The position numbers and the translations under genes are program-made. A stretch of 21,832 bases of DNA from Desulfobacteraceae bacterium. Its GTDB lineage: Bacteria > Desulfobacterota > DSM-4660 > Desulfatiglandales > Desulfatiglandaceae. Where the stretch lies: NCBI GenBank assembly GCA_030597505.1, contig JAUVRS010000007.1, positions 1-21,832 on the forward strand, given 5' to 3'. The notes beneath the pieces were generated by a model. That model did not search any database. It saw nothing but the letters and a program-made list of their open reading frames with translations, and was not told the origin of the DNA. Below, one piece after another: positions 7,481-15,398 of this stretch (the stretch's first letter is position 1; each line of letters opens with the position of its first letter).

Positions 7481-7937
7481 TGTCTGAGGGATTTTGGAGC
7501 ATGGGTAAAAAGTTGAAACTTTCCGGCAAGAGGTCCAAGTCTATATATTGAATCATTTTTTTCTCTTCCATAACAACGCCCCCCAGATAGGGGGCTTCAC
7601 CCATATTGATACCGGGAGACAAAAAGACATCTTTTGGTCTTCTCACAGCCTCAGTGACCCTTTCAGCCATGAGACCAAGTACATAGGGCGTATTGTCATC
7701 CTTTTTATAATCTACAAGTATTATCCTGGTGCTGAGCCTCATCTTACAGGGTCGTCCTTGAATCAATTGGCACAAATCGATAACCGGGACAATCATACCC
7801 CTATAATTGAACAGACCCGCAAAGTATTCGGGGGTGTTGGGTACGTCCTTTAGGGTGACCATGGGTGCCACCTCTCGAACCTTCTCGCACTTTATGCTAT
7901 ACTTGACATCCCCCAGGTAAAAAAACAATATCAGCAT
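7461..7937 (-). CDS. cheW: CheW-family coupling protein, WspB-like
   Basis: This single-domain CheW has 158 residues, close to the usual family length. It should link the receptor cytoplasmic tips to CheA. The fold is recognisable from KCEKVREVAPMVTLKDVP, then FAGLFNYRGMIVPVIDL (the hydrophobic binding groove strand) and STRIILVDY, followed by the second subdomain with VLGLMAERVTEAVR. The pattern NYRGxxVPVIDLCxLxxGRPxxxRLSTRI is what I recall of WspB. The ATG at 7937 is preceded by GGGAG at a spacing of 8. The gene starts 21 bases after the receptor stop and overlaps cheR by 20 bases. Two different CheW proteins in one cluster is the Wsp pattern. Confidence 0.93.
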   Translation of the reverse strand: MLILFFYLGDVKYSIKCEKVREVAPMVTLKDVPNTPEYFAGLFNYRGMIVPVIDLCQLIQGRPCKMRLSTRIILVDYKKDDNTPYVLGLMAERVTEAVRRPKDVFLSPGINMGEAPYLGGVVMEEKKMIQYIDLDLLPESFNFLPMLQNPSDNAQETY

Positions 7938-7958
7938 GTTTTGTTCTCCCGCACCCCT

Positions 7959-9611
7959 TCAATGCACTTTAAATCGTGATACTTCATCCTGAAGACCTTT
8001 TGCCGCTTCATTGAGCTGTTCGATCGCACCGTAGGTCTCACGCAGGGACTCCAGGGTTTGTCCCAAGTCTTCACTCAGATTTACCATGGCAGTGCTTATG
8101 TCCTGGGCATTTTCAGATTGATGACCCATTGCCACGTTCACCTCTTCAAAACCTGGAGACAGCGCCTGAACCTGCTCGATTATGCGGGTCAACTGAGCGC
8201 TGATTTTCCCGACGTCTTCTGCGTTGCGCCTCACCTCCGTTATGAATTTGTCCATTTCCATAACACCCGCAGATACCGCGGACTGCATTTCCTGTACCAT
8301 CTGGTCAATATCTAAAGTGGCAACCGCTGTCTGGTCCGCCAATCTCCGGATTTCCCTTGCCACCACCTGAAACCCGCGCCCGTATTCCCCGGCTTTCTCG
8401 GCTTCAATGGCCGCATTCAGCGACAGCAGGTTTGTCTGATCAGCCACCTTGGTTATGGTGTCAACCACAGTCGTTATATTTTCAGCCTTCTCACTAATTG
8501 TTTCCAGCCTTCCTGATATGGATTTGGAGGCGTTTTCCATATTTTGCATGGTCGACTCCATGCGTGACAGGTCCTCTTGCCCGCGGCTTGCAAACCCCGC
8601 AGTCTCCTGGGACATGGATGCCACCTGCTGCATGGTATCCACCAGGTTCGTGGCAACATGCGAGATGTCCTCCACAGACTTTACCACTTTGTTTGTGGAC
8701 TCTACCTGGGTAGTCATGGTGACCTCTTGCTCCTTTGCAGTGGCAGCTAATTCAGTAGATGACGAGGTTACCTGGATGCCGGAGCGCTGAACCTGGCCAA
8801 CGACATCCCTGAATGATTGGGCCATTTCATTTATCGCGACGAACAGGTTTCCGATTTCATCCTTTCTGTTTGTTTCCACCCTGACGGTGAGGTCAAAGTC
8901 AGACAGCTTGCGGGCGATATTCGATATTTCTTTGAGAGGTTTGAGGACCAGGGCCCTCAGAAAGACAATGAGGCAGGCCACCAGCACGAGGAGGATAACG
9001 AGAACACCTACACTTTGACTTACAAGCGCACGGTCAAGACGGGAGCGCGAGGCGTTTCGAAACCTTTGTGCCTCTGATGAGGCCTCTTTTTTGAGGGCAC
9101 TGATCTTCTTGGTAAGCAACGATTGCGAGTAGTAGACTTGAAAAGTACCGAGTTTTCCTCCGTCACGTACACAGTCTACGAGAATAAACGGACTGTCGTC
9201 GAGTTTGAGGTCATCAGGAAACGTCTTTCCCACGGTAACTTGGGGGGAACGCCATGCAGCAGCGAATGGTTTACTTTTTTCATCCAGAACCCTTATGGCC
9301 GTTATTTCTTTATAATTCATATAGGGTCGCAGGGCCTGCTCCATTTCCGCGGCATCAAGGTTATAGAGGTGAGTAGCGCCAATGCCGCTCAGGATTTCTG
9401 CATTGAACCTTACATCTTGCTTAAGCGACGTTTTTTCTTCAGTTTCCCTTATATCAATCGAACGATAAATTTTCTCCAGGTGTTGCTCCGTGAAGGAATT
9501 GACGAGATTTATCTCAAATTTCATCAAGGCGAAGCCGCCCAAACTTATGAGGACAGCCACAATACCGCAGGCAGAAGCTACTATTTTTGTGACGATACTC
9601 CACTGGCGCAT
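7959..9611 (-). CDS. Methyl-accepting chemotaxis protein, WspA-like, short periplasmic sensor
   Basis: This 550-residue transmembrane receptor has TM1 at about 8-30 and a periplasmic segment of about 170 residues. The stretch ITAIRVLDEKSKPFAAAW in that segment suggests a PAS/Cache-like fold. TM2 (about 201-223) and HAMP (about 222-270, with KPLKEIS and DEIGNLF) follow. The signalling coiled coil runs from about 272 to 548, with the hairpin tip at about 385-425 (ADQTNLLSLNAAIEAEKAGE, YGRGFQVVAREIRRLADQ). The tip and the following ATLDIDQMVQEMQSAVSAG segment strongly resemble WspA. Residues 268-550 align without gaps to the C-terminal part of the other receptor (10412-12592). The gene starts 2 bases after the solute-binding protein gene, with GGAG placed well inside that gene, so the two are probably translated together and may act together. 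Confidence 0.93.
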   Translation of the reverse strand: MRQWSIVTKIVASACGIVAVLISLGGFALMKFEINLVNSFTEQHLEKIYRSIDIRETEEKTSLKQDVRFNAEILSGIGATHLYNLDAAEMEQALRPYMNYKEITAIRVLDEKSKPFAAAWRSPQVTVGKTFPDDLKLDDSPFILVDCVRDGGKLGTFQVYYSQSLLTKKISALKKEASSEAQRFRNASRSRLDRALVSQSVGVLVILLVLVACLIVFLRALVLKPLKEISNIARKLSDFDLTVRVETNRKDEIGNLFVAINEMAQSFRDVVGQVQRSGIQVTSSSTELAATAKEQEVTMTTQVESTNKVVKSVEDISHVATNLVDTMQQVASMSQETAGFASRGQEDLSRMESTMQNMENASKSISGRLETISEKAENITTVVDTITKVADQTNLLSLNAAIEAEKAGEYGRGFQVVAREIRRLADQTAVATLDIDQMVQEMQSAVSAGVMEMDKFITEVRRNAEDVGKISAQLTRIIEQVQALSPGFEEVNVAMGHQSENAQDISTAMVNLSEDLGQTLESLRETYGAIEQLNEAAKGLQDEVSRFKVH

Positions 9612-9613
9612 GA

Positions 9614-10384
9614 CTATTCTCCGGTCCCATGTTTTTGAAAAAGATATTTCTGTACAATTTCATTATACCGCCCGGTCTTCCGTAGCTCCCTTAACCCCTC
9701 GTTAAAGTCATCTCTTACTTTTTTGTTGAGAAAGGCCACTCTAAAAGGAGTTGGTTTGAAGATTCGGTGCATGGTAATGGGTTGAGCCGTATCCACTCGT
9801 TTGTTGCCTTTCCTGAGATAATAAAAGATGTTTTTATCAAGCACTATTGCTTCCACGCGGTGACCGTACAACAGATTGATCTGGAGGCTTTGATTGGCTA
9901 TCTCTTTGTATTTTTTGTTTGCCTTTGCCATGTCAGCGAAATCTTTGCCGAGGTAGATGGTAGCGTCCTGAAATGCAACGACACGCTTGTCCGCAATATC
10001 TTGGACATTGTCTATGGTAAGGTCATTTTCTTTGAGGGTGACCACAACATTTTGACACACGAGGTGTTCATCAGAATAGAAGGCATCAATCCCTGAGTCC
10101 GTATTGATAGTCAAAACACCGTCTACTTTACGATTGGAAAGTTCGAGATTGCGTCGCGCAAAGGGTACATATTTTGGCTTAACCGTGTACCCTTTTGGTT
10201 CCAGGGCCTCTCGTACAATATCCAGTTCGATCCCGGAGTCGGTCTCAGGGATATTATAGGGCGGTAAGGTCAACCCAACAGCCAGTGTCAGTTGTTTTGA
10301 CTCGGCATTAGCTTTAGAACAAGTAAACGCCGTAAGGATCAGGACAACCAAAAAACCAATTGTAAGGGGTTGGTTATGTTTCAT
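9614..10384 (-). CDS. Periplasmic solute-binding protein, SBP_bac_3 type
   Basis: This 256-residue secreted protein has a signal peptide at residues 1-27, with a hydrophobic core (LTIGFLVVLILTAF) and a likely cleavage after ANA. There is a Cys at 22, but AFTC is a poor lipobox. The mature part follows the type II periplasmic binding fold of the polar amino acid family: LTLAVGLTLPPYNI, then GIELDIVREAL, YVPFARRNLELSNRKVDGVL, and a C-terminal DDFNEGLRELRKTGRYNEI helix. No ABC permease or ATPase gene is nearby, so transport is unlikely to be its local job. It sits between two receptor genes, ends 2 bases before the shorter receptor begins, and has its own AGAGGG ribosome site. A role as a ligand-presenting partner of that receptor is inferred. 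The ligand cannot be read from the sequence. Confidence 0.88.
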   Translation of the reverse strand: MKHNQPLTIGFLVVLILTAFTCSKANAESKQLTLAVGLTLPPYNIPETDSGIELDIVREALEPKGYTVKPKYVPFARRNLELSNRKVDGVLTINTDSGIDAFYSDEHLVCQNVVVTLKENDLTIDNVQDIADKRVVAFQDATIYLGKDFADMAKANKKYKEIANQSLQINLLYGHRVEAIVLDKNIFYYLRKGNKRVDTAQPITMHRIFKPTPFRVAFLNKKVRDDFNEGLRELRKTGRYNEIVQKYLFQKHGTGE

Positions 10385-10411
10385 GAGATCCCTCTATCGG
10401 AAGGGAAAACT

Positions 10412-12592
10412 TCAGTCTGCCTTGAAATGCGACACCTCATCCTGCAGGCCTCTTGCCGCTTCATTGAGCTGTTCGATGGCGCTGTAGGTCTCACGTAGAG
10501 AGTCTAGGGTTTGCTTCAATTCTTCACTCAAGTTGACCATGGCAGTGTTGATCTCCTGGGCATTTTCAGATTGATGACCCATTGCCACGTTTACGCCTTC
10601 AAAACTTGGGGACAAGGTTTGAACCTGCTCGATTATGCGGGTCAGTTGAGCACTTATTTTGCCCACGTCTTCGGCGTTGTGTTTTACTTCTGTAATGAAT
10701 TTGTCCATTTCCACAACACCCGCAGATACCGCGGACTGCATTTCCTGCACCATTTGTTCGATATCTAAGGTGGCAACGGCCGTCTGGTCCGCCAGCCTCC
10801 GAATCTCCCTTGCCACCACCTGAAACCCCCGCCCGTACTCCCCGGCTTTCTCTGCTTCAATGGCCGCATTCAGCGACAACAGGTTTGTCTGATCAGCGAC
10901 CTTGGTTATGGTGTCAACTACATTCGTTATATTTTCCGCCTTCTCATTAATGGTCTCTAGCCTGCCGGATATGGATTTGGAGGCATTTTCCATGTTTTGC
11001 ATGGTCGCCTGCATACGTGACAGGTCCTCCTGCCCTCTGGTCGCAAATCCCGCAGTCTCCTGGGACATGGATGCCACCTGCTGCATGGTATCCACCAACT
11101 CAGAGGCAACATGTGAGATGACCTCTACAGACTTTACCACTTTGTTTGTGGAGGCCACCTGGGCAGTCATGGTAGTTTCCTGTTGTTTGACGGTGGCGGC
11201 TAACTCTGTAGATGATGAGCTCACCAGAATTCCGGAACGCTGAACCTGGCCCACCAGTGAGTTGAGGCTCTCGGTCATGGTTTTGACGGCGGAAAGCAAT
11301 AGACCGGTCTCGGTGTCAGATGCCTTTATCTTATCACTCCCCCCTGTTCCAATCATTGACCGGACGGATTTCGCAGCTGATGAGAGGTCTCCTGTGGCAA
11401 TCTCTCTTGCAATAGCCGTAATCCGGGTTATGGGTTTTGCAATTCTGCCGCCGAGGAGTAAGGCAATCCCGAAGACGGGCACGAGTACACCCAGTCCGCT
11501 GATGATCATGACCCATAAGAGCTGATCAATACTATTCTCCACATTTTGTTTGGCATCATAGTAGTCGTCCTCATAGGCTCCAGCCCCGATCACCCAGTCC
11601 CAGGGCTCGAAATAGGTGAGGGCAACCACCTTTGAACGGTCTGTTGTCTCACCTTGGTTTCGCCATGGATACCGTTCATAAACGACTTCTCCCTTTTTGA
11701 GCTTTATGGCCTTGTTTACAATGGATTGGATATAGAGACGTCCAGTTCTGTCTTTGGAAACCCATATGTTTTCTCCATCCCGTTGCCCTCCCTTTGATAT
11801 GATGTAGTGCCCTCGATGAAAGGGGAGTTTTCCTCCAAGAACATAAACATAGCCGGTTCTGCCAACCTTCATGTCACTTATGACATGGTGAAGTGATTCT
11901 GGCGTCTTATAGGGGATGGCAGTAAGTAACATACCGATGACCTCTCCCTTTTTGTCGGTTATGGGTTTGGCGGCGCTAAAATACCAGCCGTTCACAAGGT
12001 AGATAAGGCCTTTGTAGGATTTTTTGTTAAGTATGGTGCTGATTAGGGGAGTGGGTACACCTTTTTCCATTGCAGGCATGTAAACTCCAATCTTTGGGGA
12101 GGGGACTGGAGTGCTCACGGATGTCGCTACAAGAATCATATTGCCCTGTTTATTTATCCGCTGAAAAAGATAATAATTTCCCCCAAATTTCATTTTTATA
12201 AGATCGATATAGAATGAGGGATCGCTCAGCCCATCGACGAGCATTTGTGGAAGGGAGATCCTTTTTTCCGTCCCTGTGAATTGATTAACAGCCTTTTGCG
12301 GCGCAACCTTTGGGGACAAGGAAAACGTCCCCATTTTGTCTAAAAAATCAGCTGCGTTGTTGAGCCTTCCGTCCAATTCCGTTTGAAGGGTCTTGTTTGT
12401 CGCCTCGCACGTATTATAAACGGCCAATGCTATTTGAGTGATACTCTCACGACCCAGAAGGTTTAACTCGGTTTCAATTTTGGTGATAACGCTTTTGCCT
12501 TCAATGGAAGTAAAAATGAAGATGACAAATACCGGTACCACGGCCGCAAGGAGCGGCAGCCCAATAAGCTTGTGTTTCAACTTCAATTTCAT
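10412..12592 (-). CDS. Methyl-accepting chemotaxis protein, WspA-like, with double Cache sensor
   Basis: This 726-residue receptor is the first gene of the chemosensory operon. TM1 is at about 9-29 and TM2 at about 358-381. The large periplasmic part (about 30-350) looks like a Cache_3/Cache_2 tandem: GWYFSAAKPITDKKGEVIGM, then VGRTGYVYVLGG, and the closing KVVALTYFEPWDWVIGAGAY. HAMP starts at KPITRITAIAREIATGDLS; its second half appears to carry an insertion before ETGLLLSAV. The signalling domain (about 444-726) aligns without gaps to the other receptor and has the same WspA-type hairpin tip (about 565-600). The open frame extends to 12730, but I start at the ATG at 12592: AAGGTGGG lies 4 bases upstream, the basic N-terminus MKLKLKHKL precedes TM1, and the extra 46 residues do not look like a receptor. 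Confidence 0.93.
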   Translation of the reverse strand: MKLKLKHKLIGLPLLAAVVPVFVIFIFTSIEGKSVITKIETELNLLGRESITQIALAVYNTCEATNKTLQTELDGRLNNAADFLDKMGTFSLSPKVAPQKAVNQFTGTEKRISLPQMLVDGLSDPSFYIDLIKMKFGGNYYLFQRINKQGNMILVATSVSTPVPSPKIGVYMPAMEKGVPTPLISTILNKKSYKGLIYLVNGWYFSAAKPITDKKGEVIGMLLTAIPYKTPESLHHVISDMKVGRTGYVYVLGGKLPFHRGHYIISKGGQRDGENIWVSKDRTGRLYIQSIVNKAIKLKKGEVVYERYPWRNQGETTDRSKVVALTYFEPWDWVIGAGAYEDDYYDAKQNVENSIDQLLWVMIISGLGVLVPVFGIALLLGGRIAKPITRITAIAREIATGDLSSAAKSVRSMIGTGGSDKIKASDTETGLLLSAVKTMTESLNSLVGQVQRSGILVSSSSTELAATVKQQETTMTAQVASTNKVVKSVEVISHVASELVDTMQQVASMSQETAGFATRGQEDLSRMQATMQNMENASKSISGRLETINEKAENITNVVDTITKVADQTNLLSLNAAIEAEKAGEYGRGFQVVAREIRRLADQTAVATLDIEQMVQEMQSAVSAGVVEMDKFITEVKHNAEDVGKISAQLTRIIEQVQTLSPSFEGVNVAMGHQSENAQEINTAMVNLSEELKQTLDSLRETYSAIEQLNEAARGLQDEVSHFKAD

Positions 12593-12596
12593 TGCA

Positions 12597-12604
12597 CCCA
12601 CCTT
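12597..12604 (-). promoter_or_regulatory. Ribosome binding site deciding the start of the Cache receptor
   Basis: On the minus strand AAGGTGGG lies 4 bases before the ATG at 12592-12590. It supports this internal start over the longer open frame that begins at 12730. Confidence 0.6.
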
Positions 12605-12701
12605 TTTACGTATTAGTTCCGTGACAACAAAATTTTGCGCAAAGCGTGTAGAAAGTCTCAGAATTAAAAAAAATGTAAGTAATATTAACCGGATCTCGGG
12701 A

Positions 12702-12730
12702 ATAATATAATGCGGGTGCCCATAATGCAA
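12702..12730 (-). promoter_or_regulatory. Candidate sigma-70 promoter of the chemosensory operon
   Basis: On the minus strand TTGCAT (12730-12725) is followed after 17 bases by TATTAT (12707-12702). The -10 matches the consensus at 5 of 6 positions, the -35 at only 3 of 6. Transcription would start near 12695, giving a leader of about 100 bases. It lies in the 231-base gap (12593-12823) ahead of the first receptor gene, the only sizeable gap in front of the operon. No other good match was seen there. Confidence 0.35.
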
Positions 12731-12742
12731 GATTTTTGAGGT

Positions 12743-12754
12743 TTCAAATTTGAA
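12743..12754. promoter_or_regulatory. 12-bp perfect palindrome upstream of the operon promoter
   Basis: TTCAAATTTGAA is a perfect inverted repeat 12 bases upstream of the candidate -35 element. Such a site could bind a dimeric regulator, but AT-rich palindromes also arise by chance and no second copy was seen. Confidence 0.25.
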
Positions 12755-12823
12755 TCAGGGATTTCCCTCCTTCATGCGAAATCTCTTGATTAGGGTTTGG
12801 GAAAACAATCTGGGCGCAGAACG

Positions 12824-14173
12824 TCAGACAGCACGTGTCCTGAGGAGGGAGCCGACGACCCTTTCCAGATGACGAACTGTAGTGCATTTTTGAACTATGG
12901 AGCAATATGGGAGATATGTTTTCATGGCGGAGTCTCCTGTTCCCCAGAAGGGTGGAGATTCAGGGTTGAGCCAGAGGAGTCTCTTGCTCCTTTTGTAAAG
13001 CAGTTTCAGAATGCCCGCCTCAGGGTCGCCGTAGTTGTTTCGTGCATCGCCAAGGATAAGGACTGTTGTCTTGTTTGTAACCGCGTCAAGCCAGGATTCT
13101 TTAAAATCTCGAAATACCTGGCCATAATCTGTCCTGCCCAGCATGACCCCGAGCCCGACACCTTTATGTAGTCTCACCAGGGCCTCTTCAACACCATATT
13201 CCTTGAAAATGTGGGTGGCCTCAACCAGGTTGGAACAAAAGATAAATGATCTGACCTTGGCTACTTCTTCGTTTAGACTGTAAAGAAAAAGGAGCAAGAA
13301 TCTTGCCATCGCCTCCACAGAACGGCTCACATCGCAAAGTGCAACAATGTCCGGGCGATCTATTTTTCTGCTTTTCCACCGCGGCTCAAAAGGGGTTCCT
13401 TGATATGCAAGATTAGCCCGTAGTGTTTTTTTTAGATCCAGACAGCCTTTTTTGGAAGATTTTCGTCTCCTTGAGTGACGGTCGTTGAGGCGTTTGATCA
13501 TTTTTTTCATGATTGCCCGCATCCTGGCAAAATCCTGTTTTTCCAAATTGGAAAGGCTGGTACGTTTGAGGTATTTATCAAGAAGTTCTTCGTTAACGGA
13601 AGCGGCGAAAAGGGAATATTGTTGTTCAACAAAATCTTTTACATTCTCAAAAAGCTGGTCTCTCGCTCCTTTTAGTACCCGGGCCTTTTCAAAGGAATAA
13701 GCACTTTCGTCCCTACGCAGGTTTTTGATATTTCTGTCGACATCCTCGATGCCCATACCCCTCAGTATTCTCTGAATATAAAGGCTCTTTTGTGTAAAAA
13801 ACCTGATTCCCGTAATCCCGATTTCTGCTGCGGTCTGTCGCATGGAGACTGACAGCCCCGCCTGATCGCCGGAAAGGAGCATTTGACCCAGGAGAGAGTC
13901 TTGTTCGTCGGGGCCAATTTCCTGTGGAAAGGTTGTATCTTTTTCGGGGGCAGACAAATTGTTTAATGAAAAAAACCGGTCAAAACACGTCTCAAAGATC
14001 TCGGTTTCATTCTGGGATTTTGCCAGGGTTGCGGATAGGGAATCCTTTAAACGTTGTCTGTGGTCATAGCCCAGTAACCGTACGGCATTCATGGCGTCAA
14101 TATTCTCTGATACCGATATCCGGACACCGGAAGCCCTGAGGGCCATGATTAAATTTTGGAGAACCTGTTGCAT
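12824..14173 (-). CDS. CoxE-like VWA domain protein
   Basis: This 449-residue cytoplasmic protein belongs to the VWA CoxE-like family. Residues about 1-240 are helical and charged and end in a basic stretch (NDRHSRRRKSSKK). The VWA domain is about 274-445. Numbering from the TTG one codon upstream of my ATG, its metal-ion-dependent adhesion site is D282-V-S284-R-S286, with T349 (GRTDYG) and D377 (ILGDARNNYG), so it looks intact. Family members act with a MoxR-type AAA+ ATPase in protein or cofactor maturation, and such an ATPase gene lies directly upstream. The ATPase stop and this ATG overlap as TGATG; a TTG one codon earlier (14176) is the alternative start. No cox genes or other obvious client are in the window, so the substrate is unknown. 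Confidence 0.88.
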   Translation of the reverse strand: MQQVLQNLIMALRASGVRISVSENIDAMNAVRLLGYDHRQRLKDSLSATLAKSQNETEIFETCFDRFFSLNNLSAPEKDTTFPQEIGPDEQDSLLGQMLLSGDQAGLSVSMRQTAAEIGITGIRFFTQKSLYIQRILRGMGIEDVDRNIKNLRRDESAYSFEKARVLKGARDQLFENVKDFVEQQYSLFAASVNEELLDKYLKRTSLSNLEKQDFARMRAIMKKMIKRLNDRHSRRRKSSKKGCLDLKKTLRANLAYQGTPFEPRWKSRKIDRPDIVALCDVSRSVEAMARFLLLFLYSLNEEVAKVRSFIFCSNLVEATHIFKEYGVEEALVRLHKGVGLGVMLGRTDYGQVFRDFKESWLDAVTNKTTVLILGDARNNYGDPEAGILKLLYKRSKRLLWLNPESPPFWGTGDSAMKTYLPYCSIVQKCTTVRHLERVVGSLLRTRAV

Positions 14174-15126
14174 CAATACATTGTCCCTTCTCTTTTGGAC
14201 TTGTCTACCAGTTGGTAAAGGTGTTCGTTTACTATGTCTATATCGTCTTCGAATTTTAAAAAGATGTTGAGCGTTTCTTTGATCAGTTCCGGGTCCAGGG
14301 CAGATGAGTGAAGAAGCACCAGCACTTTGGCCCAGTCGATGGTCTCGCTGACGGAAGGCAGTTTTTTGAGGTCAAGTTTTCTGACCTGCTGGATAAAGGA
14401 GACCAATTGGCTCCTCAGATCCTCAGAGACATCGGGCACGCGGACTCGAATGATCTCCTTTTCAAGTTTGGTGTCGGGAAAAGGGATAAAAAGGTGGAGA
14501 CAGCGACGTTTGAGGGCTTCACTCAATTCCCTTGTATTATTGCTGGTCAGAAAAACAAAGGGTTTTGAAGTTGCCTGTATGGTGCCTATTTCCGGAACGG
14601 ATACCTGAAAATCGGAAAGGATTTCCAAAAGAAAGGCCTCAAATTCCTGGTCTGATTTGTCCACCTCGTCCACAAGCAGAACTGCGCCTTCCTTGCTCTG
14701 GATAGCGCTCAACAGCGGGCGCGGCTCAAGGAAATGGGTGGAAAAGAAGATATCGTCGTGCTGGTGAAGTTTCGAAATGGATGGGCCCAGCCCCTTTGTG
14801 TCTTTCAGAATCTCATTCAGTTTTTCCTTTAGTATCTGGGTGTATAACAACTGTTTTCCGTATTTCCATTCGTAAAGGGCCTTTGATTCATCAAGCCCTT
14901 CATAACACTGAAGCCGAATTAGTGGCTTATCGAGATATATTGCTGCAGTTTTTGCAACCTCTGTTTTTCCCACGCCCGCGGGTCCTTCCACAAGGATGGG
15001 TTTTTCCAGGTGAAAGGCCAGATAAAGGGTAGTAGCGATTTGTCGGCTGCAGATGTAACCTATACTCCCAAAACCTTTCTGGATGTCTTCAATTGATGCG
15101 AACTTATTGTCATAACTCAGCTTCAT
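14173..15126 (-). CDS. MoxR-family AAA+ ATPase
   Basis: This 317-residue cytoplasmic ATPase is of usual length for the MoxR family. Walker A is GPAGVGKT (48-55), Walker B is VLLVDEVDK (149-157), sensor 1 is FLTSNN (192-197) and the arginine pair is R207/R208 in ALKRRCLHLFIPFP. The C-terminal lid domain follows to residue 310. MoxR ATPases work as chaperone-like remodelling machines together with VWA proteins, and the VWA gene follows with overlapping stop and start. The pair resembles CoxD/CoxE more than RavA/ViaA. The ATG at 15126 has AGGAG about 11 bases upstream, slightly far. A good sigma-70 promoter candidate lies about 100 bases upstream. Confidence 0.92.
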   Translation of the reverse strand: MKLSYDNKFASIEDIQKGFGSIGYICSRQIATTLYLAFHLEKPILVEGPAGVGKTEVAKTAAIYLDKPLIRLQCYEGLDESKALYEWKYGKQLLYTQILKEKLNEILKDTKGLGPSISKLHQHDDIFFSTHFLEPRPLLSAIQSKEGAVLLVDEVDKSDQEFEAFLLEILSDFQVSVPEIGTIQATSKPFVFLTSNNTRELSEALKRRCLHLFIPFPDTKLEKEIIRVRVPDVSEDLRSQLVSFIQQVRKLDLKKLPSVSETIDWAKVLVLLHSSALDPELIKETLNIFLKFEDDIDIVNEHLYQLVDKSKREGTMY

Positions 15127-15224
15127 GGTGTGCGTTGCTCCTGTGCGTGTCGATTCTTTTGGGTTCCCCGCATTATCATTCGTCCCAAGATTTTTATTTT
15201 ATGATCCAGACCAAAATGAGGGTT

Positions 15225-15254
15225 ATGTTACAATTCATAAATGGAGAGTGTCAA
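15225..15254 (-). promoter_or_regulatory. Candidate sigma-70 promoter of the MoxR/VWA unit
   Basis: On the minus strand a perfect TTGACA (15254-15249) is followed after 18 bases by TAACAT (15230-15225, 4 of 6 matches). Transcription would start near 15218, about 90 bases before the ATPase ATG. The rest of the 272-base gap (15127-15398) shows a 12-bp palindrome next to the ftsY stop and no convincing terminator. Confidence 0.45.
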
Positions 15255-15369
15255 AGATATTTGAGACGTGAATGGTATAGCCGCTGTGGGGAGGGCTTTG
15301 TCGCAGCGCCTTGAACTGTCGATAAATTAATGACTGTGAGAGATGGTTTTTCAGACTTTTGCGCAGGTC

Positions 15370-15381
15370 TTTACATGTAAA
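15370..15381. other. 12-bp perfect palindrome just downstream of ftsY
   Basis: TTTACATGTAAA is self-complementary and begins about 18 bases after the ftsY stop. It is too short and AT-rich, and lacks a following T run, so I do not call it a terminator. Its role, if any, is unknown. Confidence 0.3.
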
Positions 15382-15398
15382 AATCCGATGAAGCACTG

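Noticed and set aside
8449..8790. Plus-strand open frame opposite the short receptor, with a similar one at 10902-11243
   Set aside because: The two match each other only because they are antisense to the duplicated signalling domains. They have no recognisable domain.
12593..12730. Longer N-terminus for the Cache receptor, open to 12730
   Set aside because: The internal ATG at 12592 has a good ribosome site and a typical basic start before TM1. The extra 46 residues are unlike a receptor and overlap the best promoter candidate.
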